From Bifidobacterium longum subsp. infantis ATCC 15697 = JCM 1222 = DSM 20088 (GTDB lineage: Bacteria > Actinomycetota > Actinomycetes > Actinomycetales > Bifidobacteriaceae), in NCBI RefSeq assembly GCF_000269965.1, contig NC_017219.1, positions 2,294,001 to 2,358,000 on the forward strand: a stretch of 64,000 bases of DNA, given 5' to 3'. The notes below the pieces were generated by a model. That model did no database searches, had not been told where the DNA came from, and worked only from the letters and a program-made list of their open reading frames with translations. The position numbers and the translations under genes were made by a program. Positions 26,458-35,351 of the stretch are shown here, piece by piece. How positions within the stretch are numbered: the first letter of the stretch is position 1; the number at the start of each line of letters is the position of its first letter.

Positions 26458-27153
26458 TTACTCGCCTATCTTCTCCACGAATTCCCGATAAAAGGATTCT
26501 TCCGTAAATTTCCGCGAATGCAGCAACGCCGCCTGCGACATCGATTCCAGTCTCCTGGAGTCGCCGTTCAATTCCCTAAGCGCATCCACCAACGAATCGA
26601 TGATCCTGCCGCAATACAATGCCACGAAATCATCGGGAGCAAAACCAAACCGCGCACGAATCGCCTTTCGGTCATCCTCAGTGAACCCGCGTTGGAATTT
26701 GGAGATATCGATGCCGTTATGAGCCACACGCACATCCGTCACCGGATCAAGGCAATTGCGCCTCCACGAGTTCGCCATATAGTCGCTCACCGCGATCACG
26801 CGCGAATACCCCGTGCTATGGAACGGCATCGTCGGATCATAATGCAGGTGGTACATCAAAGCGTCGCCGCGATAATCCTCATACGGAGCCATGGCATCAC
26901 AAGGACCGCCTTCAATGACCACCACATCGAACGGACCGGCTTTCTTGATCTCCACCAGCGCCTTCGCATAATACGTGGAAACGCGGGAACGCTTCTTCCG
27001 GTTCCATAGGTTCCGAACCCGGTTGGCCACCTTGTACGGCAGACCGGGGCTCTGCAGGAACACGACATGGGTCGAACGGTATTTCTCGGCCAATGCGCGA
27101 GCCTTCGGCTCATCAGGCGAAACCAAGCACACCCGAATCGGCGTATCAACCAT
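26458..27153 (-). pseudogene. GT4 glycosyltransferase with internal deletion
   Basis: The frame encodes about 231 residues from ATG 27153 (TTG 27168 also possible). The N-terminal GT-B domain is normal (RVCLVSPDEPKARALAEKYR; VIAVSDYMANSW; VAHNGIDISKFQRG). The C-terminal domain begins correctly (DDFVALYCGRII), but then joins directly DSLVDALRELNGDSRRLESM, which belongs to the last helix. About 100 residues are missing, including the E-x7-E nucleotide-sugar site. The deletion is in frame. The protein should be unable to transfer sugar. It is upstream of wzx in the same operon. Confidence 0.7.
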
Positions 27154-27423
27154 ATCAGAGCATTCCAATCAATCACACAATAAAAACTTCATGGCTCGAA
27201 CCATCATTCCGCCACTCTCCACATATTATTGGGCTCCCCAATGACAACCCACATACCCCAGCTCGAAGCCAGACAGCACCTTCTCCGGCTCCCCTTCACC
27301 CCCATATACGGTAAGTCATTATATACTGACTGTACAGAAGCACATACGGCATATGGGAACTATCCCGGCGAGCCCCGTATATGCCTTCCTTTCCCGCATA
27401 TGAAGATATAAAAGAAGGTAAAT

Positions 27424-28500
27424 ATGGCCGATAGTCGATTCCAAGAGCCAATGCAAAATCACGAAGGACGCCAATCATCCAATGGGTCGGATCCACTGAT
27501 TACTGTCGTTCTGCCTATTTACAATGTTGCAAAGTGGCTTGATACCTGTATACAGAGCATCGTTAAACAGACCTATCGGAATCTGCAAATCATTCTCGTC
27601 GACGATGGGTCGACCGACGAATCGCCAACCATCTGCGAGCATTGGGCAGCCAAAGACAGCCGCATCAATGTCGTGCACCAGCGGAATGCAGGACTATCCG
27701 CGGCAAGGAACACGGGATTGCGACTGCGCAAGGGCGAATACATCTGCTTTGTGGACAGCGACGATTATGTCGAACATGATTACGTCAAACGCATGCTCGA
27801 TACGGCACATGCCGAACAGGCGGATATGGTGATTTGCAATGTCCGGAAAGAGGATGAGAACGGCGCTGCGCTCGCCGAAGAAGCTGATCCTAGCTTTGAG
27901 ACTAAAACACTCACCAGCCGCCAGTACATGATCTATGCGATGCAATCCAGCTGGAAGCATATCGTGGCGTGGAATAAACTGTACCGAAGTGAAATTTGGG
28001 ATAATCTCACATACCCTGTCGGTAAAATTCATGAGGACGAATTTGTATTCGCGCAACTGGTCGTCCGCTGTCATCGTGTTGCATGCATCGATGATGTTCT
28101 TTACCATTATGTGCAGCATGATGGCAGCATTATGAACGAAAATTATTCCATTAGGAATCTTGATAAAATCGAGGCATTGTGTCAGCGCCTCCTCTTCCTT
28201 GATGAAAACGGCTTTAATGAATGCCTTTTAAATACTTTTAATGGTATTATTGCAGATTTCATGCGGGCGGAAAACAATTTACGCAGCGATATGCAAGCAC
28301 AGCAACGCTTACATTCCTTGTCATCTCAAGCACAAGCATTATCTCCTATATGCTTTAAATCACCAATGTCTTGGTTTGAAAAGACAAAAGTACTATTTTG
28401 CTTAATATTTTCACCATTGTCATATGCTATATTCAGCAATCGATTACATCATTTGATAAAAAAAATTAAGAGTCAATTGCAGTTTTCGTGGATCAGGTGA
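27424..28500 (+). CDS. GT2-family glycosyltransferase, C-terminus fused to IS sequence
   Basis: The 358-residue protein starts at ATG 27424 (AAGAAGGTAAAT before it). The GT-A domain is complete: ITVVLPIYNVAKWLDTCIQS, VDDGSTDESP, and FVDSDDYVE, carrying the DxD metal motif. It is thus a cytoplasmic inverting glycosyltransferase for the polysaccharide repeat unit. The region after residue 280 is a poorly conserved, positively charged tail ending in LHHLIKKIKSQLQFSWIR. The last few codons and the stop appear to come from an ISL3 relic starting about 28480, so the original 3' end is lost. It is transcribed opposite to the neighbouring glycosyltransferases. Confidence 0.85.
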   Translation: MADSRFQEPMQNHEGRQSSNGSDPLITVVLPIYNVAKWLDTCIQSIVKQTYRNLQIILVDDGSTDESPTICEHWAAKDSRINVVHQRNAGLSAARNTGLRLRKGEYICFVDSDDYVEHDYVKRMLDTAHAEQADMVICNVRKEDENGAALAEEADPSFETKTLTSRQYMIYAMQSSWKHIVAWNKLYRSEIWDNLTYPVGKIHEDEFVFAQLVVRCHRVACIDDVLYHYVQHDGSIMNENYSIRNLDKIEALCQRLLFLDENGFNECLLNTFNGIIADFMRAENNLRSDMQAQQRLHSLSSQAQALSPICFKSPMSWFEKTKVLFCLIFSPLSYAIFSNRLHHLIKKIKSQLQFSWIR

Positions 28501-28585
28501 CGGGCGCCGGTAGGCGAATCGGCAGCCCGCTGTATCTGAGTTTGACCATGGCGATGAGGCTGTCGACCTTGCCGAAACGGTAGTG
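28493..28585 (-). pseudogene. C-terminal relic of an ISL3-family transposase
   Basis: On the minus strand HYRFGKVDSLIAMVKLRYSG, then LPIRLPAPVT and a stop at 28493, aligns with the C-terminus of the ISL3 relic at 45472-45792 (GYRNLDNLIALVMLKCGGL). Only the last 30 residues are left, cut by the IS256 element at 28586. Confidence 0.6.
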
Positions 28586-29938
28586 CCCGAAAGGTTGCGC
28601 ACTTTGGATCGTGGCCGTCCATGGCGCGATGACCGGTTCGCTTCCATGAGACTGTCATCGAGCCGGGACATGTCAAGGTAACGCCGGTTGGACCATTCGT
28701 TCGCGGTGACGTACCTGATGCGGGCGCATATGAGCATGAGGGCGCTGTTCCCGTCCGGGAAGCTTCCCACGACGCGCGTGCGCCGCCTGATCTCCCGGTT
28801 GAGCCGTTCGATCATGTCGTTCGTGCGGATGCGCCTGCGGTGCCAGTCCGGGAACCCGGGCAGCAGGTAGGTCACGGTCTCGCCGATACCCTCCCGCAGG
28901 CAGTTGGCGGCGGCCTTCAGCCTCCTGGCCTCCATCTCCGCGGCGACGGTCTCGGCCTTGTCCAGCGCGGATTCCCAGGACTCCATGGCGAACACGGCCT
29001 TCAGGGCCGCCGACGTCCATTCCCTGTGTCCGGGCGGCACCTTGGAGAGCACGTCGCGCATGAAACGCACCATACACCGCTGGTACCTCGCCTCGGGCAG
29101 CATCGAGCCGACCGTGGCGACGAGTCCGGCGTACCGGTCGCCGACCACCAGGCGCACGCCCTTGAGGCCGCGTTCAATCATGGAGCGGACGAACTGCTCC
29201 CAGCTGGCGGAATCCTCCTTCATGCCCTCGGCGACGCCGAGCACCTCACGGTGACCATCCATGCCGATGCCGATGGCGACGAGCACGCTCACGTTCTCCA
29301 CTCGCCCGCCCCATGATCGCTTGTGCCACACGCCGTCCACGAACACGTACGGCCATTCGCCCTCCAACGGCCTGTTGCGCCACTGGTCCATCTCCCCATA
29401 GAAGCGCTTGAACTTGTCGGAGAGCGTCCGCGAGGGCATGCGATCGCCCCACAACAGCCGGCCGGTGTCGTCCACCTGCCGGGTGCTCGCGCCCGCCAGG
29501 TACATGTCGATCAATGGTTCCTCGATGCCCCTGCTCGCACCGCCGGTATCGTTCGATCACCGCCGACCCGAAGACCGCGCCCTCCGGTTTCGGCACCTTC
29601 GGCTCCAGCCTGCCGGCCTTGGCGGTCAGGCCGCGTTCGTAATGGCCGGCACGGTACGCCTTGCGTCCGCCGGTTCGTTCGTATCCTGCGGCGCTGGCGA
29701 TCTCGTCGACCTGAAGCGTCGGGCATCGCGTTGACGATCCGCTCAACCTTGTCACGCACCATGGCGTCGAGCTTCGTCTCGAACATGGCGTCGTCGAACT
29801 GTATGATTTCCCTGGACATGGCCTCCGCCTCTTTCCAATCGCGGTTTTCCAGTGTCAGCGACTGAAAATCGCACCCGGAACGGGCCATGTCCTCTTCCAA
29901 GAAACCCGAATCACAAAGTGCGCAGGATTTCGGGCCTT
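28586..29938 (-). mobile_element. IS256-family insertion sequence
   Basis: Inverted repeats flank it: GCCCGAAAGGTTGCGCACTT near 28586 on the left, and the reverse complement GCCCGAAATCCTGCGCACTT near 29938 on the right. I see no matching 8-9-bp duplication at the two outer flanks, which suggests a rearrangement after insertion. It separates an ISL3 relic from a truncated glycosyltransferase. Confidence 0.75.
28621..29819 (-). pseudogene. IS256-family (mutator type) transposase with two frameshifts
   Basis: ATG 29819 opens with SREIIQFDDAMFETKLDAMV. The frame changes near 29728 (next: DEIASAAGYERTGGRKAYRA) and again near 29512 (next: IDMYLAGASTRQVDDTGRLL). The DDE region lies in the third frame: YVFVDGVWHKRSWG with the first Asp, VVGDRYAGLVATVGSMLPEA with the second, and a C-terminal segment NDMIERLNREIRRRTRVVG with the Glu. 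The 3' end reads through the left inverted repeat into flanking DNA, so the true stop is unclear. Two frameshifts make it non-functional. Confidence 0.8.
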
Positions 29939-30057
29939 ATCCCAGCAATACTTTGGAAGCAGTGCTCCAAGTATTGTTCCATATTATAAGCCGGCACGAT
30001 AATGCTGACTAATTCGTTCTGCTTGACAAGAATTTCCTGCTTCCCACCGCCATACAA
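29939..30057 (-). pseudogene. N-terminal fragment of a GT2 glycosyltransferase cut by IS256
   Basis: From TTG 30057 the frame reads QEILVKQNELVSIIVPAYNM, then EQYLEHCFQSIAGIR, a standard GT2 start (SIIVPAYN, then LxxCxxSI), and meets the IS256 end at 29938. No continuation is seen beyond the IS256; the other flank is an ISL3 relic. The remainder of the gene was lost. Confidence 0.7.
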
Positions 30058-30101
30058 TACATAAATCTTATACTTCTACTAAACTAATCCGGAAAAATTT
30101 T

Positions 30102-30983
30102 TTACAGATCATATCCTCTAATATTTCTCGCAAGATCTTCAATTATTCCTTCATCAACTCGTTCGTCAAATTTTCGCGCGAACAGCATAGGCGAGGTAAT
30201 CAATTCGTTGTAATCTGATGAATGGAAAACATACGGATTACCCCGTTTCCAGTCAATGAGTCTCATAATAGATCGGTAATCATCATCAGCCTGTGGATGC
30301 CAGATATTTTCCCGGAAAGGTGAGTTCATCAGCATTGTCTGCATAAATAATTCATCAGCACACCAAGAATACTGAAAAATTCTTCTATATGCCGCCCATT
30401 GATCGACGACCCATAAAGCAAACCCATGGGTAATACTGTACCAGTTCGCTCCCTTAGCAAGAACTTCTGCATGTTCTTTCAAACGGTTGACCCCCATTAA
30501 ACGTTGAAAGCGCTTTGAGAGCCACTCAACATATCGACAATCTCGACCCAACATATTTTGAAAAGGATGGAAAAGCGAGACCCTTTCTCGTGTAGACTGC
30601 AATATGTCTGATCCAATCTCACAGAAATCAACGAATTCTTGACCACGATGGGATTTGAAGAAGTCATCGATATAATCCATGTCATGTAATGGCAAGTCAG
30701 CCCCCGACAACAGATGGTAGTAATCACATTCACAGGCAACAGCTCGGCGAAGAAGCGCCAACTCACATTGAATCTGGGAGCTCCCACCCCATGTCACTTT
30801 GACGCGGGGGGCAAAAGTCAACGAAGCATGCTTCAATACCCCATTGAACATGCTTGCGTCAAAATCTTTCGATCGGGCGTCAATATGGACATCTATCGAA
30901 TTCCGTTCGTCATCAAGCAAAGAGAGCAACGTACGCAACTGATTCCAGTTGTTGTGCGCCATAATCATAAATGCATGTCTCAT
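30102..30983 (-). CDS. GT14-like beta-N-acetylglucosaminyltransferase (core-2/I-branching type)
   Basis: The 293-residue protein starts at ATG 30983 with AGGAGA upstream. The N-terminus HAFMIMAHNNWNQLRTLLSL and the segments IDVHIDARSKDFD, WGGSSQIQCELALLRRAV, and YYHLLSGADLPLHDMDYI match bacterial GT14 branch enzymes. These enzymes act without a DxD metal motif and typically transfer GlcNAc or xylose in beta linkage. It belongs to a same-strand run from 37409 down to 30102 with short gaps and would add a branch sugar. The exact donor cannot be deduced. Confidence 0.85.
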   Translation of the reverse strand: MRHAFMIMAHNNWNQLRTLLSLLDDERNSIDVHIDARSKDFDASMFNGVLKHASLTFAPRVKVTWGGSSQIQCELALLRRAVACECDYYHLLSGADLPLHDMDYIDDFFKSHRGQEFVDFCEIGSDILQSTRERVSLFHPFQNMLGRDCRYVEWLSKRFQRLMGVNRLKEHAEVLAKGANWYSITHGFALWVVDQWAAYRRIFQYSWCADELFMQTMLMNSPFRENIWHPQADDDYRSIMRLIDWKRGNPYVFHSSDYNELITSPMLFARKFDERVDEGIIEDLARNIRGYDL

Positions 30984-31007
30984 ATACGGAAATCTCCTGA
31001 ACCTGCG

Positions 31008-31940
31008 TTACCTGATACCATACTGATCCAACAACTGACCAAACCATGAACGCTGGCCATTCCCACAATCTGGTTGAGGTGGTTCTTTCCAAGAAAGCTT
31101 ATGCAAGAAAGTACCATTGTCATCTGAACGATGGTTTATCGAAGCTGTATTTACAATTGGTGATGTCAGCACATCGACATTGTTAACAGGAATAGCATCT
31201 ATGGTATTCCGCACATCCACAAATTCTTGATATGCCACAGAAATAATGCGATCTATCAGGAAATAGTCAATCATTACACTGCCTTCTCGCTCATGATATC
31301 GCTCAAAGAAACGCAACATGAAATCAAAGAAAGGATCGCCTGCGCATCCACCCCAACAGTATGCAGTCCAATTGCGAGACCACATCGGACTCCATTGCTC
31401 TCCTGGCCGTATAGTGCCATGCTTGATGCTGAACAGTCTGAGATCATTCACGAAATCCGGTATGGGAGCGGTCATCAGCAATGTGGCATCTAGCCAGAAT
31501 CCACCATATTTGTGAAGCAAATCAAATCGAACATAATCAGAAAAATGAGTCAGAGAAATGGCTCCATGCTCTACATATCGATAGAAATCGACGGACCGTT
31601 TGGCATAATCATGATAGTTGTCCTTCGTAATCAGCATGACAGGTCTCCGGCCTGCAAACCTACGCATGGAAGCGACCGCCAAACGCACAACATCAGGCAT
31701 CCGTTCCTCACCTTGCCACCACATCACCCAGATTGGTGCATCAGCTTGAATTTTTCCACAAAACTCAGTTTTATGGTAGGCAACATCCGGAAGATAATAA
31801 TGTTTCAGATACTCTTCTATCTGTCTACATACAGAAAAGCCAGCCTGCGGTAACAGCTTATACAGCATTTTCGTAGCAACAAGTCTTGGACCAAAACGCT
31901 TACAATAATTAACTGCCTGACCCAATGATTGAACTGCCAT
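31008..31940 (-). CDS. Capsular polysaccharide synthesis glycosyltransferase (Caps_synth/GT32-like)
   Basis: The 310-residue protein starts at ATG 31940, two bases after the stop of the upstream gene, with GAGGGG nine bases before. The pattern PIWVMWWQGEERMPDVVRLA, then SDYVRFDLLHKYGGFWLDAT, is diagnostic of Caps_synth proteins related to GT32 (OCH1-like) enzymes; WLDATLL contains the D-x-T/D-x-D-like metal site. It acts in the cytoplasm in repeat-unit assembly. No signal or membrane span is seen. An alternative start at 31961 adds seven residues overlapping the previous gene. Confidence 0.85.
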   Translation of the reverse strand: MAVQSLGQAVNYCKRFGPRLVATKMLYKLLPQAGFSVCRQIEEYLKHYYLPDVAYHKTEFCGKIQADAPIWVMWWQGEERMPDVVRLAVASMRRFAGRRPVMLITKDNYHDYAKRSVDFYRYVEHGAISLTHFSDYVRFDLLHKYGGFWLDATLLMTAPIPDFVNDLRLFSIKHGTIRPGEQWSPMWSRNWTAYCWGGCAGDPFFDFMLRFFERYHEREGSVMIDYFLIDRIISVAYQEFVDVRNTIDAIPVNNVDVLTSPIVNTASINHRSDDNGTFLHKLSWKEPPQPDCGNGQRSWFGQLLDQYGIR

Positions 31941-31942
31941 GC

Positions 31943-32953
31943 TCAGTGTCCCCTCATACATTTAGCAGCAAGAACCGCACATATACGAATATGCAACAAC
32001 TTGAATTGTACTAAAATAATTCGAATCCTATTCTTTAGATCACGATAATTAAGCGAATCCTTATATTGAACAAATTTTTCTTCCAGAAAAACTTGCCATT
32101 TGTTGTTGATTAATTTATTATTCAATAATCCTATTGAAATTAAATCAATAAAAGCCAATCGAGCCGAGAAAGCAGCATATGCATTAAGCTGCATGGGGAA
32201 TCGCTCAACTGTATAGTTCCACAGCTTCTGCTGCATGTCCCAAGTATCACAGAGCCTTTTATCCATCGCCTCTACTGTTCTTGCCTTCCCCATCATGGAA
32301 TCTGGACGCTGGAAATACCCATAATACGCTTTATCAAGAAAAGCGACCTGTTTTGCAGCACCAATAAGATGATATGTGAAATACAAATCTTCTCCCACAT
32401 AAATTCCCTTAGGGAAACGAACACTACTGTCAGTAAATAATTCACGCTTGGAAATGGTCTGCCATACATTCCAATAAAAGCGTCCTTCCAACATCCATGT
32501 TAGCGCAGTCGCGGAATCAAGCAATTGATTGGATGGGAACGTAAGATGCACAGGTCTAGGAGAAGAATCAGTTTTCTCTGACGAATTGAAGTAATCATAA
32601 AAAGCGACATCAGCGGCACTTTTCTCCAATCTTGATACGGCGTCAGTAACCGCACCTTGCGCAAGCCAGTCATCGGCATCAGCAAACATTAAATAATCTC
32701 CCGATGCTCTTTCAATACCAAGATTCCTCGCAATAGAAACTCCAGTAACCGCCGATTGTATCACTTTGATGCGAGCATCTTCCCGAGCTAGACGTTCACA
32801 TGCTGCAAGCGATCCATCACTTGAACCATTCTCAACCAAAAGAATTTCCAAAGCCTTATAATCTTGGTCAGCAATGCTTCGCGCACAGCGCTCAACGTAC
32901 TGTTCAACATTATGCACAGGAATGATAAAACTGACCATTTTCTTATTGTACAT
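31943..32953 (-). CDS. GT2-family glycosyltransferase
   Basis: The 336-residue protein starts at ATG 32953 after AGGGGAAAA. The GT-A motifs are VSFIIPVHNVEQYVERCARS, LLVENGSSDGSL and MFADADDWLAQ (DxD). The C-terminal 150 residues are helical and basic, as in CpsI/WaaV-like transferases of Gram-positive capsule loci. It is in the same operon as the GT4 gene 19 bp upstream and the Caps_synth gene 2 bp downstream. ENGSSDGS replaces the more common DDGSTD, with an Asn for Asp, which is tolerated in some members. Donor and linkage cannot be told. Confidence 0.88.
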   Translation of the reverse strand: MYNKKMVSFIIPVHNVEQYVERCARSIADQDYKALEILLVENGSSDGSLAACERLAREDARIKVIQSAVTGVSIARNLGIERASGDYLMFADADDWLAQGAVTDAVSRLEKSAADVAFYDYFNSSEKTDSSPRPVHLTFPSNQLLDSATALTWMLEGRFYWNVWQTISKRELFTDSSVRFPKGIYVGEDLYFTYHLIGAAKQVAFLDKAYYGYFQRPDSMMGKARTVEAMDKRLCDTWDMQQKLWNYTVERFPMQLNAYAAFSARLAFIDLISIGLLNNKLINNKWQVFLEEKFVQYKDSLNYRDLKNRIRIILVQFKLLHIRICAVLAAKCMRGH

Positions 32954-32972
32954 GCTCGTTTTCCCCTGAATA

Positions 32973-34097
32973 TCAGCAATCTGCCGACGAATAAATCAAC
33001 TCAAGCTGCCGAGTAATTGCAACACGGTTATAACCCAGCTTGTTCACGATACGAGAACCATCACTACGGTCAGACAAGGTTTCATGCATTTTGCATTGCA
33101 TTATCGCCTCAGCCCATTGCCGTGGTTGACCAGTCGGAAGATGACGAATTCTTGGCGCTTCAAAAGATCCAAGCTGGATTGTATCCGAGATTAAAATAGG
33201 AAGCCCGTTGTCAGTGGCTTCTACCACTACCATCGGAAACCCCTCGTATAAAGATGGCATGGTAAAAACATCAAAAGCACTCATAAATCGTTCGGGCTCT
33301 GCTGTGCCACCAGGAAGATGAACCCTGTCATTTAAGTCAAGTACTTTCGCTTCTTGTCTCACATTACAAGACAATGGTCCCTCCCCAACTAGAAGTAAAT
33401 GAGCATCTACCCCCATATCACATAATACTTTCAAAACACGAATTTGGAATAACGGATCCTTGGCTTCTGCTAAACGTCCAACAGAACCGAATAACAAAGA
33501 TTCTGAACCAACTCCGAGCTCAGCACGCACCTGGGACCGAATAGGCATACTGAAACGGAAACGTTCTACATCTACGCCATTATGAATAATGTCAAATCTT
33601 CTTTTTCCAAAAAGATACTTCCCAGCCTCAGATGAACAAGCAAGATTAAACGTGGCATATCTGGACCACGCCTGTTGCCCAAATTTATGCATAATTTGTT
33701 TTATTATCCGTGATCCTGAGCCAAAAGCAGAATTATGTGAATGAACAATTCTGACCGGTATTCCTGCATCATAAGCAATCTTAGCATATAAAAAACCCAT
33801 GCCATTCATGGTATTAATATGAACAGCGTCATAGTGTTTGGAACATAATTGCTTTCTCCAAGCACTAGAACTGCATATTGCACGTTTCATAAGATTCGGC
33901 TTAAAACCATGGAATACCGTGTAACGCTTACCACCGAGACTTGAAATAGTATCATCATAGCATGCACTCCAATCATGCGTACAAAAGACATCAAAACTAT
34001 AGTTATGTCGATCCAACGCTTCTGCGGTATTTACTATGAAACGTTCAATACCACCTAAGCCCCAACCTTCAGAATAATATAAAACTTTTATGGTCAT
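32973..34097 (-). CDS. GT4-family glycosyltransferase
   Basis: The 374-residue protein starts at ATG 34097 with AAGGAG six bases before. The N-terminal domain has the acceptor-site loop SEGWGLGGIERFIVNTAEAL (GG-E), and the C-terminal domain has LFGSVGRLAEAKDPLFQIRV and MPSLYEGFPMVVVEATDNGL, carrying the E-x7-E motif that binds the nucleotide sugar. It resembles EpsF/CapM-like transferases. Same-strand neighbours are the EpsG-like polymerase (33 bp upstream) and a GT2 (19 bp downstream). It is intact, unlike the GT4 fragment at 26458. Confidence 0.9.
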   Translation of the reverse strand: MTIKVLYYSEGWGLGGIERFIVNTAEALDRHNYSFDVFCTHDWSACYDDTISSLGGKRYTVFHGFKPNLMKRAICSSSAWRKQLCSKHYDAVHINTMNGMGFLYAKIAYDAGIPVRIVHSHNSAFGSGSRIIKQIMHKFGQQAWSRYATFNLACSSEAGKYLFGKRRFDIIHNGVDVERFRFSMPIRSQVRAELGVGSESLLFGSVGRLAEAKDPLFQIRVLKVLCDMGVDAHLLLVGEGPLSCNVRQEAKVLDLNDRVHLPGGTAEPERFMSAFDVFTMPSLYEGFPMVVVEATDNGLPILISDTIQLGSFEAPRIRHLPTGQPRQWAEAIMQCKMHETLSDRSDGSRIVNKLGYNRVAITRQLELIYSSADC

Positions 34098-34130
34098 ACA
34101 TACTCCTTATTTAATACTCGAAACTGTCAA

Positions 34131-35291
34131 TTAAATACCAAGTATTTCTGAAGTGTAAGGGTATACTTCATACCAGCCACCATATATGACCAGATACAAA
34201 AAACACACTACGCCCCACAATAAGAATAATAATTGTAGCGTTTTCTCTAACAGCTTATTACTGGAAAAAATATTAGGTATTAATAATATAGTAAAAATTT
34301 TCTCGTAAAGGAAAACTCTATCGATATTTGGACTAATCACTGTAAATTCAGTACCAAGCCAACCTATAATTGCAAAATATACATATACATTTAAATTCTG
34401 GTTGTAAATAATGTCTTTATCTTGGTTTTTGACTACTAAAAAAATACAGGAAATCAGAACAGCAGAAATGATTGGCAGGATAGACGTGCCACCCGTACCA
34501 AGTCGAGCTACACTCCAATTAACAGTGGGATGATATTCCGCAACAAATCTTACTAGAGTAGATCCACTATAATACCCTAAAACAAATATAAATAATGTAA
34601 TTAATACAAGAAACGTCCTTCTTGTTTTTTCGGTGCTTACAATATTTCCAGTGTTTTCTCCTTTTATCAATAAAACACACGGATAATATACCAGAGCAGT
34701 TAATGCAGTGAAATGAAACTGTGTTGCAATAAAAATTACACAAATAAATTTTACGATTTTTTTGTCAAAGCAATATCTTAGAGAATATAAGCAAATTGCG
34801 ACAGCTAAGTACTGCTTCATAGTATTCATAGATTCAGCATAGAAGAATAGCATATATGCGGCCATGCATAGCCAAGTCCTTCCCTTACAGAATCTTGCAG
34901 CAGAAACATAGAGCATGAATATGATTAATAATTCTATTGCAAATAAGAAAAAATGGACATCTGAGACTACGTGAGCACATAGCCAAGCAAGTAGTGCAAA
35001 ACCAAGAGGAATAGGCTTATCAATTCCAAAATAACTAATAAATATATCCGTAAAACGCAGCTGACTGACTTTTTCGAATGTGTCAATCACATATACCTTG
35101 ACATCAGTACCAATAGTCACATCACGCACACCGGCGATTGATGCAAGAAAGAGAATTCCAGATGCAGAAAAGATTTTACATAATAAATATCTATATTGTT
35201 CACCGCCCCAGAAATGCGCCGATCTGTCTGAAATCCAGAAAAAAACAAGCGAGATAGCGAATACAAGCGGATAAAATAATATTTGAAACAT
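34131..35291 (-). CDS. EpsG-family membrane protein (putative second polymerase)
   Basis: About 386 residues with ten or so hydrophobic segments. The early motif ASIAGVRDVTIGTDVKVYVI (R-x2-T-x-G-T-D) is the EpsG family signature. EpsG proteins are Wzy-like and thought to polymerise exopolysaccharide. The start is uncertain: ATG 35291 or TTG 35300; neither has a good ribosome site. It is markedly AT-rich compared with both flanks, as are the two genes around it, a sign of recent transfer of this gene set. With the Wzy at 7098 the locus has two polymerase candidates. Confidence 0.82.
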   Translation of the reverse strand: MFQILFYPLVFAISLVFFWISDRSAHFWGGEQYRYLLCKIFSASGILFLASIAGVRDVTIGTDVKVYVIDTFEKVSQLRFTDIFISYFGIDKPIPLGFALLAWLCAHVVSDVHFFLFAIELLIIFMLYVSAARFCKGRTWLCMAAYMLFFYAESMNTMKQYLAVAICLYSLRYCFDKKIVKFICVIFIATQFHFTALTALVYYPCVLLIKGENTGNIVSTEKTRRTFLVLITLFIFVLGYYSGSTLVRFVAEYHPTVNWSVARLGTGGTSILPIISAVLISCIFLVVKNQDKDIIYNQNLNVYVYFAIIGWLGTEFTVISPNIDRVFLYEKIFTILLIPNIFSSNKLLEKTLQLLFLLWGVVCFLYLVIYGGWYEVYPYTSEILGI

Positions 35292-35351
35292 ATAAATCAA
35301 CTAATTCATCTATTTTAAGGGATCAATCTAGAAACACTACTGCTAATAACG

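Noticed and set aside
28444..28620. C-terminal extension of the IS256 transposase frame
   Set aside because: It reads through the IS end into flanking DNA; not part of the original protein.
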